Assembly: GCF_003438995.1 (NCBI RefSeq)
Contig: NZ_QSUN01000003.1
Location: 320,477-384,476, forward strand
Direction: 5' to 3'
Length of the DNA: 64,000 bases
Source: Bacteroides sp. OM05-12
GTDB taxonomy: Bacteria > Bacteroidota > Bacteroidia > Bacteroidales > Bacteroidaceae
The notes under the pieces are model-generated. The model was not told the origin of the DNA, ran no database searches, and worked only from the letters and a program-made list of their open reading frames with translations. Shown here piece by piece: positions 54,279 to 63,661 of the stretch. The position numbers were made by a program, and so were the translations under genes. Numbering within the stretch: position 1 is the first letter of the stretch; each line of letters starts with the position of its first letter.

Positions 54279-57200
54279 ATGATTCTTTTTTTTAGAACTC
54301 CTTCTCAAAATGTGGTTGCCGTAGATGCTAACCATGATCTCTCACAAGAAGACATTAAAAAACTATGTTGGCTCTTTGGCGAAGCTAAAGCTGAAACAAG
54401 TGACAATCTACAAGGATACTTTGTAGGGCCACGTAAGGAAATGATTACTCCATGGAGCACCAATGCTGTAGAAATCACACAAAACATGGGTATTGAAGGT
54501 ATCCTTCGTATTGAAGAATATTTTCCGGTAAAAAATGAAAAAGCAGAACACGATCCTATGCTACAACGTATGTACAAAGGATTGGATAATCTGATCTTCA
54601 CGGTTAACCGAAAACCGGAACCTATTGTTTATATTGAAGACTTAGCCGCCTACAATGAGCAGGAAGGATTGGCGCTTTCCAAAGAAGAGATGGACTACCT
54701 GGTTCAAGTAGAAAAAGAATTAGGGCGTAAGTTAACAGATTCAGAGGTATTTGGCTTTGCCCAAATAAACTCAGAGCATTGTCGCCATAAAATATTTGGG
54801 GGAACATTTATTATTGATGGAAAAGAAATGGAATCATCACTTTTCCAAATGATAAAGAAAACAACCGCCGAGAATCCAAATAAAATAATTTCTGCATATA
54901 AAGATAATGTGGCTTTTGCCGAAGGTCCGGTAATTGAACAATTTGCCCCGGCAGATCATTCCAAGCCAGACTTCTTTCAAGTTAAAAATGTAAAAAGCGT
55001 TATTTCATTAAAAGCCGAGACTCATAATTTCCCAACAACAGTAGAGCCATTCAATGGTGCTTCTACCGGAACAGGAGGAGAAATTCGTGACCGTATGGGA
55101 GGTGGTAAAGGTTCTATGCCTATTGCCGGAACCGCTGTATATATGACTTCATATCCACGTACGGAAGAAGGCAGAGAATGGGAAGAGTTACTGCCTGTAC
55201 GTAAATGGTTATACCAAACTCCGGAACAAATTCTTATAAAGGCTTCAAACGGAGCTTCGGATTTTGGAAATAAGTTCGGTCAACCGCTTATTTGTGGTTC
55301 AGTTCTAACGTTCGAGCATAAAGAAAATAACACTTTCTATGGCTACGACAAAGTAATTATGCTGGCGGGTGGCGTTGGTTTCGGAACTCAACGCGATTGC
55401 CTGAAAGGTAAACCGGAAACAGGGAATAAAGTCGTCGTTATGGGCGGCGACAACTATCGGATCGGTCTTGGAGGTGGTTCGGTTTCTTCCGTCGATACGG
55501 GACGTTATAGTAGTGGCATAGAATTGAATGCAATACAACGTGCAAACGCTGAAATGCAAAAACGTACTTATAATGTTGTACGTGCTCTCTGTGAAGAAGA
55601 AACAAACCCTGTTGTATCCATTCATGACCACGGTTCGGCCGGACATGTAAACTGTTTATCCGAGCTTGTTGAAGAAAATGGCGGATTAATTCATATGGAT
55701 AAACTCCCTATCGGTGATAAAACTTTATCGGCAAAAGAAATCATAGCCAATGAGTCTCAAGAACGCATGGGATTATTAATAAAAGAGGAAGCTATAGAAC
55801 ATGTCCGCAAAGTAGCAGAACGCGAACGTGCTCCTATGTATATAGTTGGAGAAACAACCGGTGACGAACGTTTCGCTTTTGAACAAGCAGATGGTATACG
55901 TCCGTTTGATTTAGCCGTAAGCCAAATGTTCGGAAGTTCTCCTAAAACTTACATGATTGATAAGACGGTAGAAAAGCACTTTGAAAATCCGGCTTATGAG
56001 ACTTCCAAGCTTCACGAATACCTCACCCGTGTTCTCCAATTAGAAGCTGTCGCTTGTAAAGATTGGTTAACAAATAAGGTAGACCGCTCCGTAACGGGTA
56101 AAGTAGCGCGTCAGCAATGTCAGGGAGAAATACAATTACCACTAAGTGACTGCGGTGTTGTAGCTCTTGACTACCGTGGAGAAAAAGGAATTGCCACATC
56201 ACTAGGACATGCTCCTCAAGCAGCATTGGCTGATCCGGCAGCAGGTTCTATACTTGCCGTATCCGAGGCTTTAACGAACATTGTATGGGCACCGATGGCA
56301 GACGGAATGGATAGTATTTCCCTTTCCGCAAACTGGATGTGGCCCTGCCGATCTCAAGAAGGAGAAGACGCACGCCTGTATACAGCCGTAAAAGCATTAT
56401 CAGACTTCTGCTGTGAATTGCAAATTAATGTGCCGACAGGTAAGGATTCTCTTTCAATGACTCAAAAATACCCGAACGGAGATAAAGTAATTTCTCCGGG
56501 AACAGTCATTGTGTCTGCCGGAGGAGAAGTTTCTGATATTAAGAAAGTCGTTTCTCCTGTACTAATTAATGATCCCAAATCGACAATCTACCATATTGAT
56601 TTTAGCTTTGACAGACTGAAATTAGGAGGATCGGCATTTGCACAGTCTCTAAATAAGATAGGTGATGATGTTCCTACAGTACAAAATGCAGAATATTTCC
56701 GTGATGCATTCCTTGCCATTCAAGAATTAATCAATAAAGGTCTTATCATGTCCGGACATGATATTTCGGCAGGAGGTTTAATTACCACCTTATTAGAAAT
56801 GTGCTTTGCTAATGTAGAAGGCGGTATGGAAATCACTCTTGATAAGATAAAAGAAGATGATATTGTTAAGATATTGTTTGCTGAGAATCCGGGAGTAGTC
56901 ATTCAGGTTAAAGACAAACAGAAAGAAGACGTCAAGAAAATATTGGAAGATGCCGGTATTGGTTTTGTAAAACTAGGTAAGCCGACAGAAGAACGTCACA
57001 TCCTGATTTCTAAAGACGGAGCTACTTACCAATTCGGAATCGATTATATGCGTGATGTCTGGTATTCTTCTTCTTATCTGCTCGATCGTAAACAGTCAAT
57101 GAACGGTTGCGCTAAGAAACGTTTCGAGAATTATAAAATGCAGCCATTGGAATTTGTCTTCAACAAAGACTTCACCGGGAAGTTGAATCAATATGGTATC

Positions 57201-57980
57201 TCTCCGGAACGGCAGACTCCAAGTGGAGTAAAAGCCGCTATTATCCGTGAAAAAGGAACGAATGGTGAACGTGAAATGGCTTATATGCTTTATCTGGCAG
57301 GATTTGACGTAAAAGACGTAACAATGACAGATCTTATCAGCGGACGAGAAACATTGGAAGATATAAATATGATTGTATTCTGCGGTGGCTTTGCCAACTC
57401 TGATGTTTTAGGTTCTGCCAAAGGATGGGCAGGCAGCTTTTTATTCAATCCGAAAGCAAAAGCCGCTTTAGACAACTTCTATGCCCGAAAAGACACTTTA
57501 TCATTAGGTGTATGCAATGGTTGCCAATTAATGATTGAGTTAGGTTTAGTCAATCCGGAACATACCAAGAAAGCTAAAATGCTACACAATGAGTCACATA
57601 AATTCGAATCTACTTTTATAGGGGTCACCGTTCCTATGAACAAGAGCGTTATGTTTGGCTCGCTAAGTGGAAACAAACTTGGCATTTGGGTAGCCCACGG
57701 AGAAGGAAAATTCTCATTGCCATACGACGAAGACCAATACAATGTCGTTTTAAAATATTCTTATAACGAATATCCGGGAAATCCAAATGGTTCCGATTAC
57801 AATGTAGCCGGTTTAGCAAGCCGGGATGGTCGTCATTTGGCTATGATGCCACATTTGGAACGTTCATGTTTCCCTTGGCAGAATGCCAACTATCCGGCAG
57901 ACCGTTTATATAATGACCAAATAACTCCATGGATAGAAGCGTTCGTAAACGCACGAAAATGGGTTGAAAGTCATAAATAA
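54279..57980 (+). CDS. purL: Phosphoribosylformylglycinamidine synthase, large type
   Basis: The 1233-residue enzyme makes FGAM from FGAR, glutamine and ATP in purine synthesis. It is the single-chain form with an N-terminal PurS-like part, two AIRS-type ATP domains (INSEHCRHKIFGG, KAETHNFPTTVEP, then GGVGFGTQRD) and a C-terminal glutaminase with the catalytic Cys in LGVCNGCQLMIELG and a later His-Glu pair. Length fits E. coli PurL. It is a single-gene unit with its own promoter and terminator. Confidence 0.97.
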   Translation: MILFFRTPSQNVVAVDANHDLSQEDIKKLCWLFGEAKAETSDNLQGYFVGPRKEMITPWSTNAVEITQNMGIEGILRIEEYFPVKNEKAEHDPMLQRMYKGLDNLIFTVNRKPEPIVYIEDLAAYNEQEGLALSKEEMDYLVQVEKELGRKLTDSEVFGFAQINSEHCRHKIFGGTFIIDGKEMESSLFQMIKKTTAENPNKIISAYKDNVAFAEGPVIEQFAPADHSKPDFFQVKNVKSVISLKAETHNFPTTVEPFNGASTGTGGEIRDRMGGGKGSMPIAGTAVYMTSYPRTEEGREWEELLPVRKWLYQTPEQILIKASNGASDFGNKFGQPLICGSVLTFEHKENNTFYGYDKVIMLAGGVGFGTQRDCLKGKPETGNKVVVMGGDNYRIGLGGGSVSSVDTGRYSSGIELNAIQRANAEMQKRTYNVVRALCEEETNPVVSIHDHGSAGHVNCLSELVEENGGLIHMDKLPIGDKTLSAKEIIANESQERMGLLIKEEAIEHVRKVAERERAPMYIVGETTGDERFAFEQADGIRPFDLAVSQMFGSSPKTYMIDKTVEKHFENPAYETSKLHEYLTRVLQLEAVACKDWLTNKVDRSVTGKVARQQCQGEIQLPLSDCGVVALDYRGEKGIATSLGHAPQAALADPAAGSILAVSEALTNIVWAPMADGMDSISLSANWMWPCRSQEGEDARLYTAVKALSDFCCELQINVPTGKDSLSMTQKYPNGDKVISPGTVIVSAGGEVSDIKKVVSPVLINDPKSTIYHIDFSFDRLKLGGSAFAQSLNKIGDDVPTVQNAEYFRDAFLAIQELINKGLIMSGHDISAGGLITTLLEMCFANVEGGMEITLDKIKEDDIVKILFAENPGVVIQVKDKQKEDVKKILEDAGIGFVKLGKPTEERHILISKDGATYQFGIDYMRDVWYSSSYLLDRKQSMNGCAKKRFENYKMQPLEFVFNKDFTGKLNQYGISPERQTPSGVKAAIIREKGTNGEREMAYMLYLAGFDVKDVTMTDLISGRETLEDINMIVFCGGFANSDVLGSAKGWAGSFLFNPKAKAALDNFYARKDTLSLGVCNGCQLMIELGLVNPEHTKKAKMLHNESHKFESTFIGVTVPMNKSVMFGSLSGNKLGIWVAHGEGKFSLPYDEDQYNVVLKYSYNEYPGNPNGSDYNVAGLASRDGRHLAMMPHLERSCFPWQNANYPADRLYNDQITPWIEAFVNARKWVESHK

Positions 57981-57999
57981 ATATAATCCTTAAATATAT

Positions 58000-58036
58000 A
58001 TTCCGGAACTACTCCTACATAAAATAGTTCCGGAAT
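58000..58036 (+). terminator. Terminator of purL
   Basis: The exact 11-bp arms ATTCCGGAACT (58000-58010) and AGTTCCGGAAT (58026-58036) are followed by an AT-rich T run. Confidence 0.85.
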
Positions 58037-58180
58037 TATTTTATCCAAATGTCACTCCCTGCGCCAAAGAATATTTAAAAAACGATTTTTCGTAACATTT
58101 ATAGCAGAAATGGCAAACAATTATCCATAAAAACAGTTATTACTAAATAAGTTTTTTCCTTTACATTTTGCAGAATCGGT

Positions 58181-58188
58181 TATATTTG
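58181..58188 (+). promoter_or_regulatory. Promoter -7 element of the hybrid two-component gene
   Basis: TATATTTG matches TAnnTTTG and lies 41 nt before the ATG at 58230. Confidence 0.55.
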
Positions 58189-58229
58189 CGATTTTTGTAA
58201 AATATACCATCTTAAAACAATATTTTATT

Positions 58230-61200
58230 ATGAATAGAATATTACTTTTTCTATTGCTCATTACTTGCTCTTACTGCGCAGCTCAAAACTACACTTATTT
58301 GGGAGTAGAGGATGGCCTCAGCAACAGAAAAGTATATTCCATTCAAAAAGACAAACGAGGTTATATGTGGTTTCTTACCCACGGAGGAATTGACCGCTTC
58401 GACGGTAAGCGATTTAAACACTACAAATTAAAAATCGATAGTAGAGACGTTAACTCATTCATTAATTTCAATCAATTACATATTGACACAGTCAGTAATA
58501 TATGGGAAGTAGGCAGAGCAGGCGAATTGTTTAAATATAACCATTTCGCAGACGAATTTCAGCTAATAAATATTTTAAAAACCGACAAACAAGATAAAGA
58601 TAATACTTTCCATTACGCATACATAGACGATAATAACAATATATGGCTATGTACTGCTCAGAAACAATATATTTATAATATTGACTCTAATCAAGAAATA
58701 TTGCTGAACAGTAATTTAAATGAGGAAGTCAGTAACATCATTCAAATAGATAAAGAGACTTATTGCATCGGTACGTCCCAAGGAGTACATATAGGAACAT
58801 TGAAAGATAATACGCTGCAAATCGTTAAAAAACAATCTTTAGATTCCCTTGAAGTACAAGTAGGCTCCTTATTCTACTCTAAGAAATTACATAAAATTAT
58901 TATCGGCAGCTTTTTAAAAGGTGTATTTATATATGACATAAGCAAGAATAATGTCAAACAATTAAAGGAACTGGAAGATGTAAACATCAATTGTATTAAA
59001 GCACTGAATGAAAACGAGCTGCTTATTGGAACAGATGGTGCCGGAGTGTACAAAATGGATCTTTCAACAGATCAATTAATTCCATACATTACTGCGGACT
59101 ACAATCATCCTAACCTAATGAATGGGAATAATATCAATGATATATATGTTGAAGGGAACAAACGAATCTGGATGGCTAACTATCCTATCGGCATTACAAT
59201 CTTCAACCGGCATTTCCCTGCATACAAATGGATTAAGCATGCAATAGGAAATAAGAACTCATTAATAAATGACCAGGTAAATGCCGTTATCGAGGACGAA
59301 GACGGAGATTTATGGTTTGCGACTAATAATGGCATAAGTAACTATAGCGTACAGAAAGATACTTGGACAAACTTATTATCCTCTTTTCACTCCGATGCCC
59401 GAAATAAGAACCACATTTTCATGTCAATATGCGAAATCATGCCCGGAATTATTCTTGCAGGCGGATATACTTCAGGCATGTACTGGATTGAAAAAAAGAC
59501 GATGAAAGCAAATTACTTTGTTCCCAGCTCATTTAAAGCGAATGCAAAAACCGATAAATACATACGTTCCATATATAAAGATTCACAAGAAAGAATATGG
59601 ATCGGAGGATTCTACGACCTTAAATATATTGATATAAAGCAACATAAAATAGAATTCTTCTCTAAAATAAGACATATTAATAACATAATAGAAGAAGATT
59701 CCAATCATATGTGGATAGGCAACACCAACGGACTCTACCTATTGAACATAAAAACAAAAAAAATCGACCAAATAAAACTTCCCGTTAAATCTTTCTTCGT
59801 CAATAATATACATAGAGGAGCAGACGGAACTATTTATATAGGTACCAGTGGAGACGGATTGATTATCTATAATCCCAAAACAAAAGAATTCATCAACTAC
59901 CGGAAAGAAAACAGCGCATTAATCTCAAACAGTATTTATACCATATTTTCTGATAAAAAAGGAAATTTAATATTAAGCACTGAAAATAGCATCACACGCT
60001 TTTATCTAAAGGAAAAGACTTTCCATAACTGGACAAAAGAACAAGGGCTCATGACCACTCATTTCAATATGAATTCCGGAACAAGTACAAGCCGAAATAC
60101 AATTGTTATCGGGAGTGGTGACGGTGCTATTGAATTTAAGTTAGATACTTATTTACCCGAATATAACGAGGGTAAACTAATATTCAGTGACTTCCGATTA
60201 TTTTATCAAACGATCCATCCGGGAGAAAAGAACTCACCATTGACAGAAGATATAAATGATACAAAAAAAATATACTTGAGCCACGACCAAAATATATTCT
60301 CATTACGTTTATCAACTATCAACTACGATTATCCTTCACAAGCGATGTACTCCTGGAAACTCGACGGGTTCTATAATGAATGGAATAAACCTAGCAGTGA
60401 GAATATAATTCGATATACCAACCTTGACCCGGGAAACTATAGGCTCCATGTCCGTGCTATTTCAAGCGAGGATTATCAAATATTGGAAGAACGGTCGATA
60501 AATATCATAATAGCTCCCCCATTTTGGAAAACTCCTTGGGCAATGATACTTTACGGTATCCTCATTATTCTTGTCATAGGAGCTATTTTGCGCTACTTCT
60601 TTATGAAGAAAGAAAAAGAAATATCCTCGGAAAAAGTCTCATTCTTCATTAATGCGGCACACGACATACGTACCCCATTAACCCTGGTTAAAGCTCCCCT
60701 GAATGATATTCTGGAGAAAGAGAAACTATCTCCTGACGGAGAAGCCAATCTGCTCACGGCCATACGAAGTACAAACAATCTTTTCAGGATAATAAATAAT
60801 CTTATCAACTTTGAAAAGACAAGCGACTCTACCATAAAATTGCGTATCGCAGAATATGAGTTGTATTCTTTCATAGAAGAAATTATACAGCAATTTAAGT
60901 CATTTGCCGAAGCCAAACAAATACAATTAACTTTTGAGAGTAATTTCCGTTTTCTTAATGTCTGGTTTGATAAAACGAAAATGGATTCTATCTTAAGAAA
61001 CCTGATATCTAATGCACTTAAATATACCCCGGAAATGGGTTCGGTAAGTATCACAGCTTTCAGCAATCCCCAGTATTGGAGTATAGAAATAAAAGATACG
61101 GGTATCGGCATCCCGGCTGATGAACAAAAGAAACTGTTCAGAATGTTTTTCAGAGGAAGCAATGCTGTCAATCTGAAAACATCAGGAAGCGGTATCGGTT

Positions 61201-62261
61201 TATTATTAGTCAAAAGATTAGTAAAGAAACATAAAGGGCGCATAATCATTAAGAGTGTTTTAAATGAAGGATCTTCATTTCTTGTAACATTCAGACATGG
61301 ACATAAACATTTCAGACAAGATTTATTAAGTCTACCGGAACAAACCAGTTTAGCAATTACCGACAACAGATTATATGCCCCCAGTAAGAATTCAAGTGAC
61401 GATACATTACCGCCGCCATCTTCCAATACGACAAAAATATTAATAGTAGAAGATAACGATGAATTAAAGAGCTATTTAAAACGCTCATTGACTGAGAAAT
61501 ATACCGTTCATCTGGCATCAAACGGAGAAGAAGGACTTATTATGGCTAAAAACATTATGCCCAACCTTATTATCTCTGATATCATGATGCCTAGGATGAG
61601 AGGAGATGAAATGTGCGTTGCTTTAAAAAGTGATATTGAAACATCACAGGATGGAATGGAAGAGTCCATAAGCGGAATGTGCGTTGCTTTAAAAAGTGAT
61701 ATTGAAACATCTCATATCCCTATTATACTTTTAACGGCATTGAGCGACAGAGAAAACATAATCAACGGATTAGCCATAAAAGCAGACGAATACATGACTA
61801 AACCCTTTGATATCGGTATACTTAAAGCAAATATAGCCAATCTATTAGCAAACAGAGCATTGCTTATCCAGCAATATGCTCACCTGGATTTAAAAGAACC
61901 GGAAACGAATAATTATTCTTCCGAGCTAGATTATAAATTCATGAGTAAAGTGAAAGAAGAGATTGAGAAAAACATAGATAATTCTGATTTTTCTGTGGAG
62001 AAGCTCAGTTCTGCACTCAACATGAGTCGTACAAGTTTTTATAATAAGATAAAAGCATTGACAACACAAGCGCCCGCCGATTTTATAAGGACACAACGTA
62101 TGAACCGCGCAGGAGAATTATTAAAAGCTAAAAAGTACTCGATAAATGAAGTTGCATTCATGGTAGGATTCAATGACACAAAGTATTTCCGTGAAGTTTT
62201 CAAGAAATATTTCAATATGACTCCTAGCAAATATATCGGTAAAGACGAAGAAGATGAATAA
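58230..62261 (+). CDS. Hybrid two-component system sensor/regulator (HTCS)
   Basis: The 1343-residue protein combines all parts of a two-component system: signal peptide (about 1-18), two beta-propeller-like ligand domains (about 20-660), a Y_Y_Y domain (about 690-755), a membrane helix (about 769-790), HisKA with phospho-acceptor His811 (INAAHDIRTPL), HATPase (NALKYTP, DTGIGIP, SGSGIGLLLVKRL), a receiver with Asp1117 (IISDIMMPRM) and a C-terminal AraC-type HTH (about 1235-1343). HTCS proteins usually sense glycans and control an adjacent polysaccharide locus; none is visible here. The receiver holds a 22-residue in-frame insertion (1140-1161) from a DNA repeat, described separately. Confidence 0.92.
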   Translation: MNRILLFLLLITCSYCAAQNYTYLGVEDGLSNRKVYSIQKDKRGYMWFLTHGGIDRFDGKRFKHYKLKIDSRDVNSFINFNQLHIDTVSNIWEVGRAGELFKYNHFADEFQLINILKTDKQDKDNTFHYAYIDDNNNIWLCTAQKQYIYNIDSNQEILLNSNLNEEVSNIIQIDKETYCIGTSQGVHIGTLKDNTLQIVKKQSLDSLEVQVGSLFYSKKLHKIIIGSFLKGVFIYDISKNNVKQLKELEDVNINCIKALNENELLIGTDGAGVYKMDLSTDQLIPYITADYNHPNLMNGNNINDIYVEGNKRIWMANYPIGITIFNRHFPAYKWIKHAIGNKNSLINDQVNAVIEDEDGDLWFATNNGISNYSVQKDTWTNLLSSFHSDARNKNHIFMSICEIMPGIILAGGYTSGMYWIEKKTMKANYFVPSSFKANAKTDKYIRSIYKDSQERIWIGGFYDLKYIDIKQHKIEFFSKIRHINNIIEEDSNHMWIGNTNGLYLLNIKTKKIDQIKLPVKSFFVNNIHRGADGTIYIGTSGDGLIIYNPKTKEFINYRKENSALISNSIYTIFSDKKGNLILSTENSITRFYLKEKTFHNWTKEQGLMTTHFNMNSGTSTSRNTIVIGSGDGAIEFKLDTYLPEYNEGKLIFSDFRLFYQTIHPGEKNSPLTEDINDTKKIYLSHDQNIFSLRLSTINYDYPSQAMYSWKLDGFYNEWNKPSSENIIRYTNLDPGNYRLHVRAISSEDYQILEERSINIIIAPPFWKTPWAMILYGILIILVIGAILRYFFMKKEKEISSEKVSFFINAAHDIRTPLTLVKAPLNDILEKEKLSPDGEANLLTAIRSTNNLFRIINNLINFEKTSDSTIKLRIAEYELYSFIEEIIQQFKSFAEAKQIQLTFESNFRFLNVWFDKTKMDSILRNLISNALKYTPEMGSVSITAFSNPQYWSIEIKDTGIGIPADEQKKLFRMFFRGSNAVNLKTSGSGIGLLLVKRLVKKHKGRIIIKSVLNEGSSFLVTFRHGHKHFRQDLLSLPEQTSLAITDNRLYAPSKNSSDDTLPPPSSNTTKILIVEDNDELKSYLKRSLTEKYTVHLASNGEEGLIMAKNIMPNLIISDIMMPRMRGDEMCVALKSDIETSQDGMEESISGMCVALKSDIETSHIPIILLTALSDRENIINGLAIKADEYMTKPFDIGILKANIANLLANRALLIQQYAHLDLKEPETNNYSSELDYKFMSKVKEEIEKNIDNSDFSVEKLSSALNMSRTSFYNKIKALTTQAPADFIRTQRMNRAGELLKAKKYSINEVAFMVGFNDTKYFREVFKKYFNMTPSKYIGKDEEDE
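61610..61711 (+). repeat. 36-bp direct repeat inside the HTCS receiver domain
   Basis: The 36-bp block at 61610-61645 is repeated without mismatch at 61676-61711, with 30 bp between. The offset is 66 bp, so one copy plus the spacer adds 22 codons in frame. The protein reads MCVALKSDIETS twice. Loss of one copy plus the spacer would leave a normal receiver sequence (IETSHIPIILLTAL). Confidence 0.9.
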
Positions 62262-62264
62262 ATT

Positions 62265-62807
62265 ATGAACATTTACTTAGAATCATTTGGAATTTTTTTA
62301 AAGATTGGTATGTTCACCATTGGCGGAGGTTACGCAATGGTCCCTCTTATAGAAGATGAAATTGTAGATAAACGTAAATGGATAAGCAAAGACGACTTTA
62401 TTGATCTGCTTGCCATTTCTCAATCGGCGCCGGGTATTTTTGCTGTCAACATATCCATCTTTATCGGCTATAAATTAAAAGGAGTCAAAGGAAGTATCAT
62501 CACTGCTTTAGGAACTGTACTGCCATCCTTTTTTATTATACTGGCCATTGCAATGTTCTTTCATAATTTTCAGGATTATCCGGTGGTGGAACGTATTTTC
62601 AAAGGTATTCGCCCGGCAGTCGTGGCACTTATTGCCGCACCGACCTTCAGCATGGCAAAATCCGCCAAGATAAACCGCTATACTATTATCATACCTATCA
62701 TATCCACCTTACTGATCTGGTTATTAGGAGTATCGCCAATCTATATCATTATCTTTGCGGGTGTGGGAGGCTATATTTACGGACGTATTAAAAAAAATAA
62801 TATATGA
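62265..62807 (+). CDS. Monodomain CHR-family transporter, first of a pair
   Basis: The 180-residue membrane protein belongs to the CHR (chromate ion transporter) superfamily, with the family motif FGIFLKIGMFTIGGGYAMVP near the start and SQSAPGIFAVN. Monodomain CHR proteins work as pairs of antiparallel halves. Chromate is the known substrate in some members, but many transport other anions or remain uncharacterised. The gene starts 3 nt after the HTCS stop and its end overlaps the next gene by 4 nt. Confidence 0.88.
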   Translation: MNIYLESFGIFLKIGMFTIGGGYAMVPLIEDEIVDKRKWISKDDFIDLLAISQSAPGIFAVNISIFIGYKLKGVKGSIITALGTVLPSFFIILAIAMFFHNFQDYPVVERIFKGIRPAVVALIAAPTFSMAKSAKINRYTIIIPIISTLLIWLLGVSPIYIIIFAGVGGYIYGRIKKNNI

Positions 62808-63379
62808 TATTCTTATATATATTCTATACATTCTTCAAAATCGGACTTTTCGGGTTCGGAGGCGGTTATGCCATGCTTTCATTAATACAAGGTGAGGTAG
62901 TAACCCGTTACAACTGGCTTTCATCTAAAGAGTTCACAGACATTGTTGCCATAAGTCAGATGACACCGGGACCCATCGGTATCAACTCGGCAACTTACGT
63001 AGGATATACCGCCGTCCAGAATGCCGGATTTGACGGAATCCTTTACGGAATCCTAGGTTCATGCACCGCTACATTTGCAGTTGTGCTGCCATCATTCATT
63101 TTGATGCTCCTTATCAGCAAGTTCTTCTTAAAATACCAGAAACATCCTATGGTGGAAGCTGTGTTCAAAGGTCTGCGCCCGGCAGTAGTAGGTCTACTTG
63201 CATCTGCCGCTTTATTGTTAATGAATGTGGAAAACTTCGGAAGTTTCAACACAGACAAATATACTTTCATTGTCAGTGTTATAATTTTCATCATCACTTT
63301 TGTAGGGACTTATAAATACAAATTAAACCCGATTGCTATGATTATAGTGATGGGAATTGCCGGTTTCCTTATATACTGA
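62804..63379 (+). CDS. Monodomain CHR-family transporter, second of a pair
   Basis: The 191-residue protein has the same CHR motifs (FFKIGLFGFGGGYAMLSLIQ, then SQMTPGPIGINSATYVG) and about five to six helices. It should assemble with the preceding CHR protein. The 4-nt overlap with it indicates translational coupling. The PGP form of the motif here against PGI in its partner is the usual difference between the two halves. Confidence 0.88.
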   Translation: MIFLYIFYTFFKIGLFGFGGGYAMLSLIQGEVVTRYNWLSSKEFTDIVAISQMTPGPIGINSATYVGYTAVQNAGFDGILYGILGSCTATFAVVLPSFILMLLISKFFLKYQKHPMVEAVFKGLRPAVVGLLASAALLLMNVENFGSFNTDKYTFIVSVIIFIITFVGTYKYKLNPIAMIIVMGIAGFLIY

Positions 63380-63442
63380 CATTTTTGTATCTATTTTAGA
63401 TTAAATTTTAAATTGCCTTCACCCTTCACTTTCGGACATAAA

Positions 63443-63480
63443 TCACTATTGCACAACAAGTAATAGTGAAGGTACTTTTT
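63443..63480 (+). terminator. Terminator of the HTCS-CHR operon
   Basis: TCACTATT (63443-63450) pairs with AATAGTGA (63462-63469), followed by GGTAC and a T run that reaches the insertion-sequence end. Confidence 0.65.
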
Positions 63481-63612
63481 TGTGAACTGCACCCCAAAAG
63501 TTGGACAAAAAAGAGTCTGTATCGTCCTGCTTTTGGTTGACTGGTTAAACTTAATAGTCCTATTATAGGTTGTCTATTTTTATTTCTTATTCTGTTTAGA
63601 TATCTTAGTCCT

Positions 63613-63656
63613 GCCTGGGGTTGACCGCCGGGGTACCCCGGCGGTCAACCCCAGGC
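63613..63656. repeat. 44-bp perfect GC-rich palindrome inside the IS
   Basis: Two 22-nt arms with no loop are exact complements, centred on GGGGTACCCC at 63634/63635. It lies 5 nt after the transposase stop codon. A terminator that protects the element's transcript from reading out is the simplest role. Confidence 0.85.
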
Positions 63657-63661
63657 TCTTT

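Noticed and set aside
60593-61426. 277-codon open frame on the minus strand within the HTCS gene
   Set aside because: It lies entirely antisense to the kinase and receiver domains, whose conserved motifs are on the plus strand; it has no own promoter or recognisable domain.
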